Shown here: in pieces, positions 9,686 to 17,245 of the stretch
Layout: every line of letters starts with the position of its first letter
How positions within the stretch are numbered: the first letter of the stretch is position 1
Source of the DNA: Lacticaseibacillus jixianensis
Lineage (GTDB): Bacteria > Bacillota > Bacilli > Lactobacillales > Lactobacillaceae
Assembly: GCF_003946485.1 (NCBI RefSeq)
Contig: NZ_RHOJ01000003.1
Span: 62,001-126,000 of the forward strand
DNA: 64,000 nucleotides
Direction: 5' to 3'
Translations under genes and position numbers: made by a program
Notes under the pieces: model-generated
Seen by the model: the letters and a program-made list of their open reading frames with translations, nothing else
Told to the model about the DNA's origin: nothing
Databases searched by the model: none

Positions 9686-10493
9686 TAGCGGCTCCTCCTT
9701 TGGTTTTCCAGTCTAGGCACAGATCTTCCAGGGCCTTGGCGATCAAGTCGGAGACCTTGCCGAGTAGCGCATAGATGACAATGCACAAAAGCACGGTGTC
9801 CATGTCCATGAATTCCTGCGCGTTGCTGGCCATGTAGCCGATCCCGGAATTAGACGAGATCGTCTCGGCCACGATCAGCGTGGTCCACATGACCCCCAGC
9901 GCGTAACGCACCCCGACCAAGATGGTGGGCAAAGCCCCCGGGAAAATGATCTTGGTGAACAGTTGCCACTTGCTGAGGCCGTATGACTGCCCCATTTCGA
10001 TGAGGTTGGGATCCACGCTGGTGATGCCGTGAAACGTGTTGATGTAAACGGGGAACAGGACCCCAATGGTGACGAGCGAGATCTTGGCAGGTTCGCCGAT
10101 GCCCAAAAGGATGATGACCAGCGGGATCAAGGAGAGGTGGGGGATGTTGCGCAGCATCTGGATGGTGGAATCAAAAAGTAGGCGACTGGTGTGAGATAAG
10201 CCGTTGGCCAGGCCGAGGACGAAGCCGGCAAGGCCGCCAATGACAAAGCCCGTCGTGGCCCGGAACAATGAGATGCTAATATTTTTGGGTAGTTCACCGC
10301 TTTGCCAGAGCTTGATGCCGTCCTGCACCACGGCAAGCGGCGCGGGAAGCAGACCAGAATCGATCCAGTGAGTGGCGACGGCAAGCTGCCACAAGGCGAT
10401 CAGCAGCGCCGGGATCAACCATGGCAGTAGCTGATGCCACTTAATATAAGAAGACCGCGGCTGCCCCGCGGCGGTATTGGCTGATTGAGCCAT
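9678..10493 (-). CDS. ABC transporter permease, SsuC/TauC type
   Basis: A 271-residue permease with six predicted hydrophobic helices and the cytoplasmic EAA loop (MGQSYGLSKWQLFTKIIFPG). First gene of the five-gene minus-strand operon. Start chosen at ATG 10493 because AAGGGGGA lies 7 nt upstream; a longer frame to 10523 lacks such a site. A sigma-A promoter is visible 100-130 nt upstream. Pairs with the ATPase at 8963-9685 and the binding protein at 5302-6270. Confidence 0.9.
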   Translation of the reverse strand: MAQSANTAAGQPRSSYIKWHQLLPWLIPALLIALWQLAVATHWIDSGLLPAPLAVVQDGIKLWQSGELPKNISISLFRATTGFVIGGLAGFVLGLANGLSHTSRLLFDSTIQMLRNIPHLSLIPLVIILLGIGEPAKISLVTIGVLFPVYINTFHGITSVDPNLIEMGQSYGLSKWQLFTKIIFPGALPTILVGVRYALGVMWTTLIVAETISSNSGIGYMASNAQEFMDMDTVLLCIVIYALLGKVSDLIAKALEDLCLDWKTKGGAANG

Positions 10494-10594
10494 CAATAAG
10501 TCCCCCTTGAACTTTGGTAACACCAGTTTAGCGAAGAAATACGAATATAATGTGAAAATATTAAGAGCCAGCTAAGATGGCGCTGATAAAAACC

Positions 10595-10623
10595 ATTCTA
10601 GGACAAGCCCCAGCGATTGTAAA
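10595..10623 (-). promoter_or_regulatory. Promoter of the minus-strand ABC/ligase/acyltransferase operon
   Basis: On the minus strand: TTTACA (10623-10618), 17-nt spacer, TAGAAT (10600-10595). The transcript would have a leader of about 95 nt before the permease start. Confidence 0.6.
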
Positions 10624-10871
10624 TTAGGACGAGCGAGGATCGCGGGGTTTGTTTGACCATCGGGGGTGGGCGCAGTGTAAAGTTTGAAAATTTTTTTGTG
10701 AATCGCTGGGAAATGGTCATGCCCTGTTAGTCCGGAACGCCCCTGGCGCGGCGGTTTGACTTGCGCAACAATGTCTCACAAGCCAGGCCAAACGGGCGTT
10801 TTGTAGTCAGTTTAGGGCCTTACTGATAAAATGTAAGCGATTCATAAAATTTGGGGGAGGAAGTGAAGCGC
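10624..10871. other. Intergenic region between the ABC operon promoter and sigH
   Basis: No gene seen. A terminator-like fold lies at 10736-10804: AACGCCC pairs with GGGCGTT, then CCTGGC with GCCAGG, with a 34-nt inner loop and a short T-tract. It ends just before a weak promoter-like pair (TTGTAG 10801, TGATAA about 10824) that could serve sigH. The rest shows nothing recognisable. Confidence 0.4.
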
Positions 10872-11411
10872 ATGACACCCGAGGAACTGGCCATGATTCG
10901 CCAGGCGGCCACCGATTCGGATCTGTTTGCCCAGGTGTTCGAGCAGTACAAGCCGATGGTGCTCACGGTGATCAAGGCGTATTATATCCGCGATTTTGCG
11001 CTGGATGACTGGCTTCAAGAGGCTAGGATCGCAATGCTCAAGGCGATCAATCGCTATGACGGGAGTGCCGGCTCGAAGTTCGGCCCGTTCTTTCGCATGG
11101 TCCTCCTATCGCATGTCCATTCGCTGCTGCGCCGGCACCTGGCGCAAAAGCGGTCGGCCGATGCGACCGCCGTGGTCATGGCCAATCCAGGGGCGATCCT
11201 GCCGCCAAGCTTTGCCTCGGGCCAGCGCATCGAAGACAATATGGTGCTGCGCTCTGAGCTGGCGGGGTACGTGGCGAGCCTGAGCCCGATGGAGCGCCGC
11301 GGGTTGTTGGTGGTGCTAAATGATCAGGGCGAAGGGGCGTTGCCTTACCGGCGGGCGATCGAGCGGAGTAAGATCAAGTTCACGCAGTTTCTGAGCCAGC
11401 AGCTGAATTAA
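10872..11411 (+). CDS. sigH: Sigma-70 family RNA polymerase sigma factor, SigH/ComX type
   Basis: A 179-residue small sigma factor. Region 2 is clear: LFAQVFEQYKPMVLTVIKAYYIRDFALDDWLQEARIAMLKAINRYD, with FGPFFRMVLLSHVHSLLRR following. A weaker region 4 lies in the C-terminal 60 residues. The position is the strongest argument for SigH: in Bacillus and many Firmicutes sigH lies between rae1 (yacP) and rpmG–secE–nusG, and here those flanks are present but pushed apart by insertions. In lactobacilli this gene is usually called comX/sigH and controls competence genes. Start chosen at ATG 10872, 11 nt after GGAGG; TTG 10851 and GTG 10863 are poorer. Confidence 0.8.
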   Translation: MTPEELAMIRQAATDSDLFAQVFEQYKPMVLTVIKAYYIRDFALDDWLQEARIAMLKAINRYDGSAGSKFGPFFRMVLLSHVHSLLRRHLAQKRSADATAVVMANPGAILPPSFASGQRIEDNMVLRSELAGYVASLSPMERRGLLVVLNDQGEGALPYRRAIERSKIKFTQFLSQQLN

Positions 11412-11444
11412 GCTTGGCCATTGCGCCAAGCCATGACCATACGC

Positions 11445-11487
11445 AAAAGTCCTCCCTGCGCGCCGCGCTTGCAGGGAGGACTTTTTT
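11445..11487. terminator. Bidirectional terminator between sigH and dmkB
   Basis: A 15-bp perfect stem (AAAAGTCCTCCCTGC and its complement) with T-tracts on both strands. A smaller hairpin (GCTTGG/CCAAGC) lies at 11412-11431, right after the sigH stop. Confidence 0.9.
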
Positions 11488-11490
11488 CGG

Positions 11491-12468
11491 TCAGCTCTTG
11501 CGGCTGAGTAATTGGTCGGTCAGTTGGATCAAGGTCTGACGGGCCGGGCGATCGGGCAGGCGCTGCAGGCCGGCGACGGCCTTTGCCGTGTAGGTCTTGG
11601 CCAGTGCTTGGGCCTGGCCGACCCCATCGTAGCGGCTGATCAGCTTGACCACCGCCTGCACGTCCGCGTCGGTCATTGCGGCCTGCTTGGTCAGCAGTGG
11701 GGTGAACTGCGCGCGGCGATCGGTCATGGCGAGGATCAACGGGGCGGAGTAGACGCCTTGGCGAATATCCTCATGGACGGGTTTGCCCATTTCGCTGGCT
11801 GAGCTGGTGTAATCCAGAATATCATCCAGCAGCTGAAAGGCGATGCCGATGTTGAGGCCGATCTGCTCGCACTGCTTAGCAAACCGCAGGCTCTGGCCAC
11901 TTTCGTAAGCGCCAATGAAGGCGGCCAACGCAAAGAGCTGCGCCGTCTTCCCGGTTACCTGCTGCTCATAATCGGCAATCGTGATGTCGACGTTGTAGCG
12001 GCGTGCCATTTGGGCCATCTCGCCGTTGAGGATCTGCGCCATTGAGGCCGAATCCTGCTGGACTGAGCGCAGGTCTGAGGCGTAGTGGGCGATCAGCTGG
12101 AAGCAGACGACAAAGAGGTAGTCGCCGGCGTAAACCGCCACGTCGTTGCCAAACTGGGCGGCGATGGTTGCCCCGCCGCGCCGGACAGGGGACTTGTCGA
12201 TGACATCGTCGTGAATCAACGTTGCCGTGTGTAGGGTCTCAACGGCCGCGGCCAGTGCGATCATCTTTTGGCGATCGACCTGGCGAAACTGGCTAAAGAG
12301 CAGACAGTAGGCGGGCCTGAGGAGTTTGCCGCCGGCGTTGATCATCTGCACGAGGGCCTTGGCCACCGCCGGGTTATCGGGATGGATGTGCTGGTCGATC
12401 AAATCAAGGGTGGCAGCGAGCTCTTTTTCAAGGGTAGGGTAGTCTTGCCACATGGTGTGGATCTTCAT
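11491..12468 (-). CDS. dmkB: Polyprenyl diphosphate synthase of the EET locus (DmkB)
   Basis: A 325-residue trans-polyprenyl synthase that would build the isoprenoid tail of demethylmenaquinone. Both aspartate-rich motifs are present: DDVID (about residues 90-94) followed by VRRGG, and DDILD (about 217-221), with GKLLRP near residue 48. AAGGAG precedes ATG 12468. The ATG overlaps the eetB stop (ATGA), so eetA–eetB–dmkB form one unit. In Listeria and Lactiplantibacillus the EET locus carries this gene beside eetB, matching the arrangement here. Confidence 0.88.
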   Translation of the reverse strand: MKIHTMWQDYPTLEKELAATLDLIDQHIHPDNPAVAKALVQMINAGGKLLRPAYCLLFSQFRQVDRQKMIALAAAVETLHTATLIHDDVIDKSPVRRGGATIAAQFGNDVAVYAGDYLFVVCFQLIAHYASDLRSVQQDSASMAQILNGEMAQMARRYNVDITIADYEQQVTGKTAQLFALAAFIGAYESGQSLRFAKQCEQIGLNIGIAFQLLDDILDYTSSASEMGKPVHEDIRQGVYSAPLILAMTDRRAQFTPLLTKQAAMTDADVQAVVKLISRYDGVGQAQALAKTYTAKAVAGLQRLPDRPARQTLIQLTDQLLSRKS

Positions 12469-13028
12469 GAATGACTCCTTCTAGAATGCGCGTGGTCGAA
12501 CCGCAGACGTTTAAGTGTGGCGATATGTTCAAAGAGAAAGTTGGCCGCGATCCCGACGGCCAGCCCGGCCAGAATGCCCATGACCGACAGGACCGGTAGA
12601 TACAGCATCACGGTCCAGCTTTGGGCGATCAAACTGGCAATGAGCAGCTGGCCGACGTTGTGGAGGATCCCGCCTGCCGCTGAGATCCCAATCATCGAGA
12701 CGCGCTTTTCGCCCAGCTGCTTGAGCAGTAGCATGCCCAGCCAGGAGAGAATGGCGCCGGCCCCGCTGTACATAAAGGTCGAAAGCGTGCCGCCAAGCAG
12801 GGTGGTGAGCATCAGGCGCAGCAGCATCAGCAGGAAACTATCAGAGACGCTCATCGTGTACAAAGAGACGATCGTGATCAGGTTGGCCAAGCCCAGCTTG
12901 GCGCCGGGGGCAAAGGCAAACGGGAACGGGATCATGCGCTCCAGTAGCCCAATGATCACCCCTTGGGCGCACAGTAGGGCGATGTAAATGACCTGACGGG
13001 TGCGTTCTGGACGGTAGGGGCGGCTCAT
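12465..13028 (-). CDS. eetB: EetB, Gx-transporter/heptaprenyl-synthase-component-I-like membrane protein
   Basis: A 187-residue membrane protein with five or so hydrophobic helices, including LLERMIPFPFAFAPGAKLGLANLITI, the Gx-transporter family (ThiW-like) signature. In EET loci it is EetB, needed with EetA for electron export, exact role unsettled. Start chosen at ATG 13028, which overlaps the eetA stop as ATGA; longer frames extend into eetA. The C-terminus overlaps the dmkB start. Confidence 0.85.
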   Translation of the reverse strand: MSRPYRPERTRQVIYIALLCAQGVIIGLLERMIPFPFAFAPGAKLGLANLITIVSLYTMSVSDSFLLMLLRLMLTTLLGGTLSTFMYSGAGAILSWLGMLLLKQLGEKRVSMIGISAAGGILHNVGQLLIASLIAQSWTVMLYLPVLSVMGILAGLAVGIAANFLFEHIATLKRLRFDHAHSRRSHS

Positions 13029-13447
13029 TCCGTCACCATCCCGCCGTCTGCGGCGCCGGTACTGGATTTGATTTCGATTAGTAGTTTGTGCGGCAGGCAC
13101 ACGATGGTCTGGCCCGGTTTAGCGATCTTGCCTTTTTTGACGCAGACCTGATCGGGACAGTTGGCGTCTTGGATCTCGATCTGGTCGCCGGTCGTTACGA
13201 TCTCGTTGTAGTCGTTGCCCTCATGGTAGCGAAAACGGGTGACGCCATGGTGGCCAGTCAGTTTGATCTTGTAGACCGGTTTGCCATCGTGGGTCACGTA
13301 AGCCGTCAGCACCCGGTCTGGCCCTTGGTGCTGCTGGGCCTGCTGCCGGGCAAACACGATGTAGGGGATGAAGGAGGCGGCCATCAGCAGCACAATGATG
13401 ATAATGTCGCCCGGGCGAATCATTTTCAGATACTTATTGTGGCTCAT
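13025..13447 (-). CDS. eetA: EetA, NusG domain II-containing membrane-anchored protein
   Basis: A 140-residue protein with one N-terminal transmembrane helix (IRPGDIIIIVLLMAASFIPY, residues 11-30) and an extracytoplasmic NusG-domain-II fold. Conserved cysteines lie in DANCPDQVCVKKG and IVCLPHKLLIEI. This is the EetA family found next to eetB in flavin-based EET loci. Start chosen at ATG 13447 with GGGAGG 8 nt upstream. Two terminator-like hairpins separate it from ndh2, so it is probably not simply cotranscribed with ndh2. Confidence 0.85.
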   Translation of the reverse strand: MSHNKYLKMIRPGDIIIIVLLMAASFIPYIVFARQQAQQHQGPDRVLTAYVTHDGKPVYKIKLTGHHGVTRFRYHEGNDYNEIVTTGDQIEIQDANCPDQVCVKKGKIAKPGQTIVCLPHKLLIEIKSSTGAADGGMVTE

Positions 13448-13472
13448 CCAAGCGGCCTCCCTTCCGGTTTCC

Positions 13473-13506
13473 AAAAAGCAGCGGAGCCGGCCGCAGTCGA
13501 CTCCGC
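13473..13506 (-). terminator. Second hairpin upstream of eetA (terminator or attenuator)
   Basis: Minus strand: GCGGAG pairs with CTCCGC around a 14-nt loop, a TGC gap, then five T. It ends about 15 nt before the eetA ribosome-binding site, so it could be read-through control rather than a simple stop. Confidence 0.5.
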
Positions 13507-13510
13507 AAAT

Positions 13511-13545
13511 AAAAAGGTTCCGAGGCTAGTCTACCTCAGAACCCT
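13511..13545 (-). terminator. Terminator after ndh2
   Basis: Minus strand: a 10-bp stem (GGTTCTGAGG with CCTCGGAACC, one weak pair) followed directly by TTTTT, 20 nt after the ndh2 stop. Confidence 0.8.
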
Positions 13546-13565
13546 AAGCCCTGGCAACGTTTGGT

Positions 13566-15473
13566 CTACTTCGCCGCGTCGCTGCCGTAGAGGGCCCTTG
13601 GTTTACCGTACCACCACTTGCCGAAGGTCTTCTGTAGAAAAGGAACAACCCACTTATCAAGCCCGAATGAGCGGCCAGAACCGTTCATCACAGCGATGGC
13701 CATTGGGATCATCCAAATGTTGACCCAGTAGAACATGCCGCTGAGGCAGAAGATCGCGGTGAACATGACGGAAGTCGCCCCACACAGCCAAGTGAAGAGG
13801 CCCGCGACCAAGGCCAACCCAATCAAGATTTCAATCACGGTCATCGTCTTTTGCATGAAGAAGGCCACGTCTTGGTTCGGGATCATCGCCTTGGTGATCG
13901 TGTACATCCAGTTAGGCATCTTATCGAAGACCATCATCGGTTCCTTGCCGTACTGGTAAGACAGGGAGAAGACTGCCTTGGCTGCCGGAGCAGCCGTTTT
14001 GGCCGCGGTGGCGGCACCGCTGGCGGCAGACGTTGCGTCCGCACCGGCGGCAGAGGCGCCACTGGTGGTTGCCGGCTGCAGCCAGTCGAACGGCAGGCGC
14101 AGCTTATCAAGGAACCAGGACTCTTTGCCTGAGACCTTGCCGGCACAGTCAACCAGCCACATCAAGCCAAGGAAAATGCGTGATGGGACGGCCCACAGCA
14201 CGTTGCCCTGACGGGAGACGTGACCGCGCATCAAGTTGCGGTCGTTGCGAGTCCGGAAGAATTCATGCATCAGGTACTGGAAGAAGTAGTACCCAGAGTA
14301 GTTCTGCAGGAAGTAAAGCATGTTGACCAGGTGCTTCATCAACATGGCGAAGAACCCAGACAGATGGAAAATGCCCATCAGGTTGGCCACGCCGTAGCGT
14401 GAGCCCAGCGAAACCATGAAGCCGGAGTAGGACGCCTTGTAGTCGACGTTGCCCGGTTTGCCCGCCATCTTGTTTTCAATGTTGAGCAGTGCGGTCTTGG
14501 CACTGGCTTCAGCGCCTTGAACGATTTGTGGTTCGCCGCGGTCGGAGTTGCCACCATAGAAGGAAACGTCCCCAACAACGTAGACATTCGGGTCTTCCTG
14601 GCTTTCCATGTGCGAGTTGACCACGATCCGGCCGGCCCGCGCTTGCGCCAAGCCGAAGTTTGCCGCCTGGTCGGTCGCCTTGACCCCGGCGGTCCAAATC
14701 AACGTGGCAGTCGGGAAGGTCGAACCGTCTTTGAGGTCAACGTGGTCTTCGTGAACGCCAACAACGCCGGTGTTCTTCATGACCTTAACGCCCTTCTTGG
14801 TCAGGTAACGTTCAGCCTTGTTCGCATCTGACCGGTCAAGCATGTTCATGATGGTCGGGGCCATTTCCATCAACGTGAAGCTGATCTCACTTGGATCAAG
14901 CTTGTTCTCTTTGGCCAAGACATCGCGCCAGTCGCGCAGCTCGCCGATCGTTTCGGTCCCAGTGAAGCCGGAGCCGACAACGACAAGCGAAAGCAGCGCC
15001 TTGCGCTTGTCAGGATCGTGTTCCTCAGCACCGCGCCGCACCACGTCCTGGATGTGCTTCTTTAAAGCGATGGCTTCTTCCCATGAACCAAGGACAAAAC
15101 CGTGCTCCTTGACCCCGGGGGTGCCAAAGTCATTCGGCTGGGAGCCGATGCCCAGCATGACGTAATCGTATGGATAAGCGCCGTGCTTGGTCTTGACCAG
15201 CTTCTTTTCGCGGTCGATGGTCGTCACGGTGTCGGTGACCAGTTTCACGTTCTTGCGGCGGGCAAAGAGCCGCTGTAAGTCATACTGAATTGCGTCTTCC
15301 GGCACACGGTCGGCGGCGACTTCGTGAAGCTCCGTCATGTAGGTGAAGTAGGAGTGACGATCGATCAGGGTGATCGTCACGTCCTTGTCTTTTTTAAAAT
15401 GCTTGGCTAAACGCTTCGTCGCGTAGACGCCAGCAAACCCAGCACCCACGATGACGATATTTTTTTCCGCCAT
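13566..15473 (-). CDS. ndh2: Type II NADH dehydrogenase of the EET locus, with C-terminal membrane domain
   Basis: A 635-residue protein in two parts. Residues 1-420 are an NDH-2 flavoprotein: FAD-binding IVIVGAGFAGVYATKRL at the N-terminus, a second Rossmann site VVVGSGFTGTETIGEL near residue 168, and VYVVGDVSFYGG near 310. It should oxidise NADH and reduce demethylmenaquinone. After an Ala/Thr-rich linker (about 475-505) a four-helix DoxX-like domain follows, the extension that separates EET Ndh2 from respiratory Ndh. Start chosen at ATG 15473 (AAGGAG, 8-nt spacing). It is divergently transcribed from pplA, its electron-accepting partner. Confidence 0.92.
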   Translation of the reverse strand: MAEKNIVIVGAGFAGVYATKRLAKHFKKDKDVTITLIDRHSYFTYMTELHEVAADRVPEDAIQYDLQRLFARRKNVKLVTDTVTTIDREKKLVKTKHGAYPYDYVMLGIGSQPNDFGTPGVKEHGFVLGSWEEAIALKKHIQDVVRRGAEEHDPDKRKALLSLVVVGSGFTGTETIGELRDWRDVLAKENKLDPSEISFTLMEMAPTIMNMLDRSDANKAERYLTKKGVKVMKNTGVVGVHEDHVDLKDGSTFPTATLIWTAGVKATDQAANFGLAQARAGRIVVNSHMESQEDPNVYVVGDVSFYGGNSDRGEPQIVQGAEASAKTALLNIENKMAGKPGNVDYKASYSGFMVSLGSRYGVANLMGIFHLSGFFAMLMKHLVNMLYFLQNYSGYYFFQYLMHEFFRTRNDRNLMRGHVSRQGNVLWAVPSRIFLGLMWLVDCAGKVSGKESWFLDKLRLPFDWLQPATTSGASAAGADATSAASGAATAAKTAAPAAKAVFSLSYQYGKEPMMVFDKMPNWMYTITKAMIPNQDVAFFMQKTMTVIEILIGLALVAGLFTWLCGATSVMFTAIFCLSGMFYWVNIWMIPMAIAVMNGSGRSFGLDKWVVPFLQKTFGKWWYGKPRALYGSDAAK

Positions 15474-15528
15474 GGGTAACACTCCTTAGATGTGAATAAT
15501 TCCGCAAATGAATTAGATTGCAAACCTG

Positions 15529-15558
15529 ATTATACATTTAAAAGCCGGTTGTTGTCCA
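15529..15558 (-). promoter_or_regulatory. Promoter of ndh2
   Basis: Minus strand: TGGACA (15558-15553), 18-nt spacer, perfect TATAAT (15534-15529), about 55 nt before the ATG. Confidence 0.6.
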
Positions 15559-15714
15559 TGTGTTCGCGCGTGATTAGAAATCGGTTACTAATCATTAGCC
15601 AAGCTCACTAGGCCTTGTTTTACCGGTACTGGAAGCGTGACCATCCAAAATTAGAAAGCGCTCATAAACATTCGGCTTTTGTTGCTTTTTTTATACGCCA
15701 TGTTTACACTTATC

Positions 15715-15734
15715 TTGTGTGAAACATAACACAA
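15715..15734 (+). promoter_or_regulatory. Palindromic operator candidate upstream of pplA
   Basis: TTGTGT and ACACAA form a perfect 6-bp inverted repeat with an 8-nt spacer, 34 nt upstream of the pplA ATG. It overlaps the likely -10/start region (TTTACA at 15703 with CATAAC at 15725, or TTGCTT at 15682 with TACACT at 15705). The location fits a repressor site. It resembles a Rex box but the half-sites are 2 nt too far apart. Confidence 0.4.
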
Positions 15735-15768
15735 AGCGTATCGATAATCATTCAAAGGGGTAAGGACA

Positions 15769-16701
15769 ATGAAATTATCTAAGACTTTGGCAAGCATCTC
15801 GATTATTGCGGTTTCTGCTTTAACCCTGGCGGCTTGTGGCAGCAACTCAAGCAGCAAGGATTCGTCGTCAAGTAAGACGGCGTCATCCAAGACGACCAAG
15901 ACAACTAAGAAGTCTTCTTCCAGCAAGGCAGCCCCGAAGCAGACGGCGGGGGCGGCGTTGAAGGATGGCACCTACAGCCTTGCTGAGGCTGGCTACAGCC
16001 ATGGCTATCGCGTTGAGATGGGCATGACGGTTGCTGGGGGTAAGGTCACCAAGACAACTTATGACTATGTTGACAAGAATGGCAAGTCCAAGACCAAGGA
16101 TACCGAATACGAAAAGACCATGAAGGCTAAGTCTGGTACTGGCCCGAAGGAGTATATCCCGGAACTGAATAAGTCGTTCACTAAGAACGGGGCCAACGTT
16201 GGCGCGATCGACGTGGTTTCCGGGGCGACTGATTCTAGTTTGACCTTCCGGAACTATGCTCAGCAGCTGGTGCAGGCTGCCCAAGCGGGTAACACCAAGA
16301 AGATCGAAGTGCAGAACACGGCCAAGCTGAAGGATGGGACTTACACCATTGAAGACGAGAACTACTCCCATGGTTACCGGACCGTCTTCTCCATCGTCGT
16401 TGCTGGCGGCAAGATTACCGAAAGCAAGTATGACAACATCGACAAGAACGGCAAGTCCAAGACTGACGATGCCGAGTACGAGAAGAGCATGAAGAAGGTC
16501 AACGGGGTTGGCCCGAAGGAATACACCACGAAGCTGAATGAGGAACTGGTGAAGAGCCAGAACCCTGCAGAAGTCGATGCCGTTTCCGGGGCGACCAGCA
16601 GTTCTGACACCTTTGTCCTTTACGCTCAGCAGCTGATCAATGCCGCTCAGGCTGGTACCACGACACCAATTAAAGTTTCGAACATCGTGTACGCTGAGTA
16701 A
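15769..16701 (+). CDS. pplA: PplA-type flavinylated extracellular lipoprotein with two FMN-binding domains
   Basis: A 310-residue surface lipoprotein. Lipobox LAAC with the lipidated Cys at residue 23, then a Ser/Thr/Lys-rich spacer to about residue 60, then two homologous FMN-binding domains of about 115 residues (about 64-175 and 186-298). Each ends with the flavinylation motif: DVVSGAT with Thr154 and DAVSGAT with Thr276. FMN should be attached there covalently by FmnB, letting PplA pass electrons from the membrane quinone to iron or soluble shuttles. GGGGTAAGGA precedes the ATG. A terminator follows, so it is monocistronic. Confidence 0.93.
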   Translation: MKLSKTLASISIIAVSALTLAACGSNSSSKDSSSSKTASSKTTKTTKKSSSSKAAPKQTAGAALKDGTYSLAEAGYSHGYRVEMGMTVAGGKVTKTTYDYVDKNGKSKTKDTEYEKTMKAKSGTGPKEYIPELNKSFTKNGANVGAIDVVSGATDSSLTFRNYAQQLVQAAQAGNTKKIEVQNTAKLKDGTYTIEDENYSHGYRTVFSIVVAGGKITESKYDNIDKNGKSKTDDAEYEKSMKKVNGVGPKEYTTKLNEELVKSQNPAEVDAVSGATSSSDTFVLYAQQLINAAQAGTTTPIKVSNIVYAE

Positions 16702-16720
16702 GCCAACGATTTTACGCGCG

Positions 16721-16751
16721 AAAGCAGTGTCCAGGCGGGCGCTGCTTTTTT
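16721..16751 (+). terminator. Terminator after pplA
   Basis: AAAGCAGT pairs with GCTGCTTT, followed by six T. The first copy of the hairpin repeat starts 6 nt after the T-tract. Confidence 0.75.
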
Positions 16752-16756
16752 GGTTC

Positions 16757-17150
16757 AAGGTGCGCAGGGTTCGCGGTTTTAGTGGGACAGCTAGCCTAGC
16801 TCCAGGCATTGTCGGCGTACTTTGCCGACGAGGTCTGGAGCGTAGCTAGATGCGCCCACGTTGCGAACTCGGAGCCCGATTTATTCAAGGTGCGCAGGGT
16901 CGACGAACTTAGCCCGACGGCCAACCTAGCCGTAAGCATTGCCGCTGAACTTTGGCGGCGAGGCTTACGGCGTAGTTGGGCGCTCGGGCGTTGTCGATCC
17001 GGAGCCTGATTATTCAAGGTGCGCAGGGTTCGCGGTTTTAGTGGGACAGCTAGCCTAGCTCCAGGCATTGTCGGCGTACTAGCCCGCCGCCCAGCCGCTC
17101 CGCCGGCCAGGCTGTCCGCCGTCAGTGGCGCCAGCCTGATCATAGTAGGT
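16757..17150 (+). repeat. Hairpin-repeat array 1 (three copies)
   Basis: Units start at 16757, 16887 and 17016 with AAGGTGCGCAG, period 129-130 bp. Each of the first two folds into one segmented hairpin. In unit 1, GGGTTCGC pairs with GCGAACTC, GTGGG with CCCAC, CTAGC with GCTAG, GCTCCA with TGGAGC, and GTCGGC with GCCGAC. In unit 2 the same positions read GGGTCGAC/GTCGATCC, GCCCGA/TCGGGC, CCAAC/GTTGG, GCCGTAA/TTACGGC, so pairing is kept while sequence changes. Unit 3 loses similarity after about 70 bp. The array fills most of the 544-bp gap between pplA and fmnB. Confidence 0.85.
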
Positions 17151-17245
17151 GCAGGTAGGCGCAGCAGCCGCGTTCACCAACCGGGGTGGCCGCGTTGACC
17201 TAGAGTCACGTATAATAAAGAAAAATCAAAGGGGCAGTGTAGTTA

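Noticed and set aside
15715-15734. Rex box or cre site at pplA
   Set aside because: Half-site spacing is 2 nt too long for Rex; a nearby AAAGCGTATCGA match to cre fails at several required positions.
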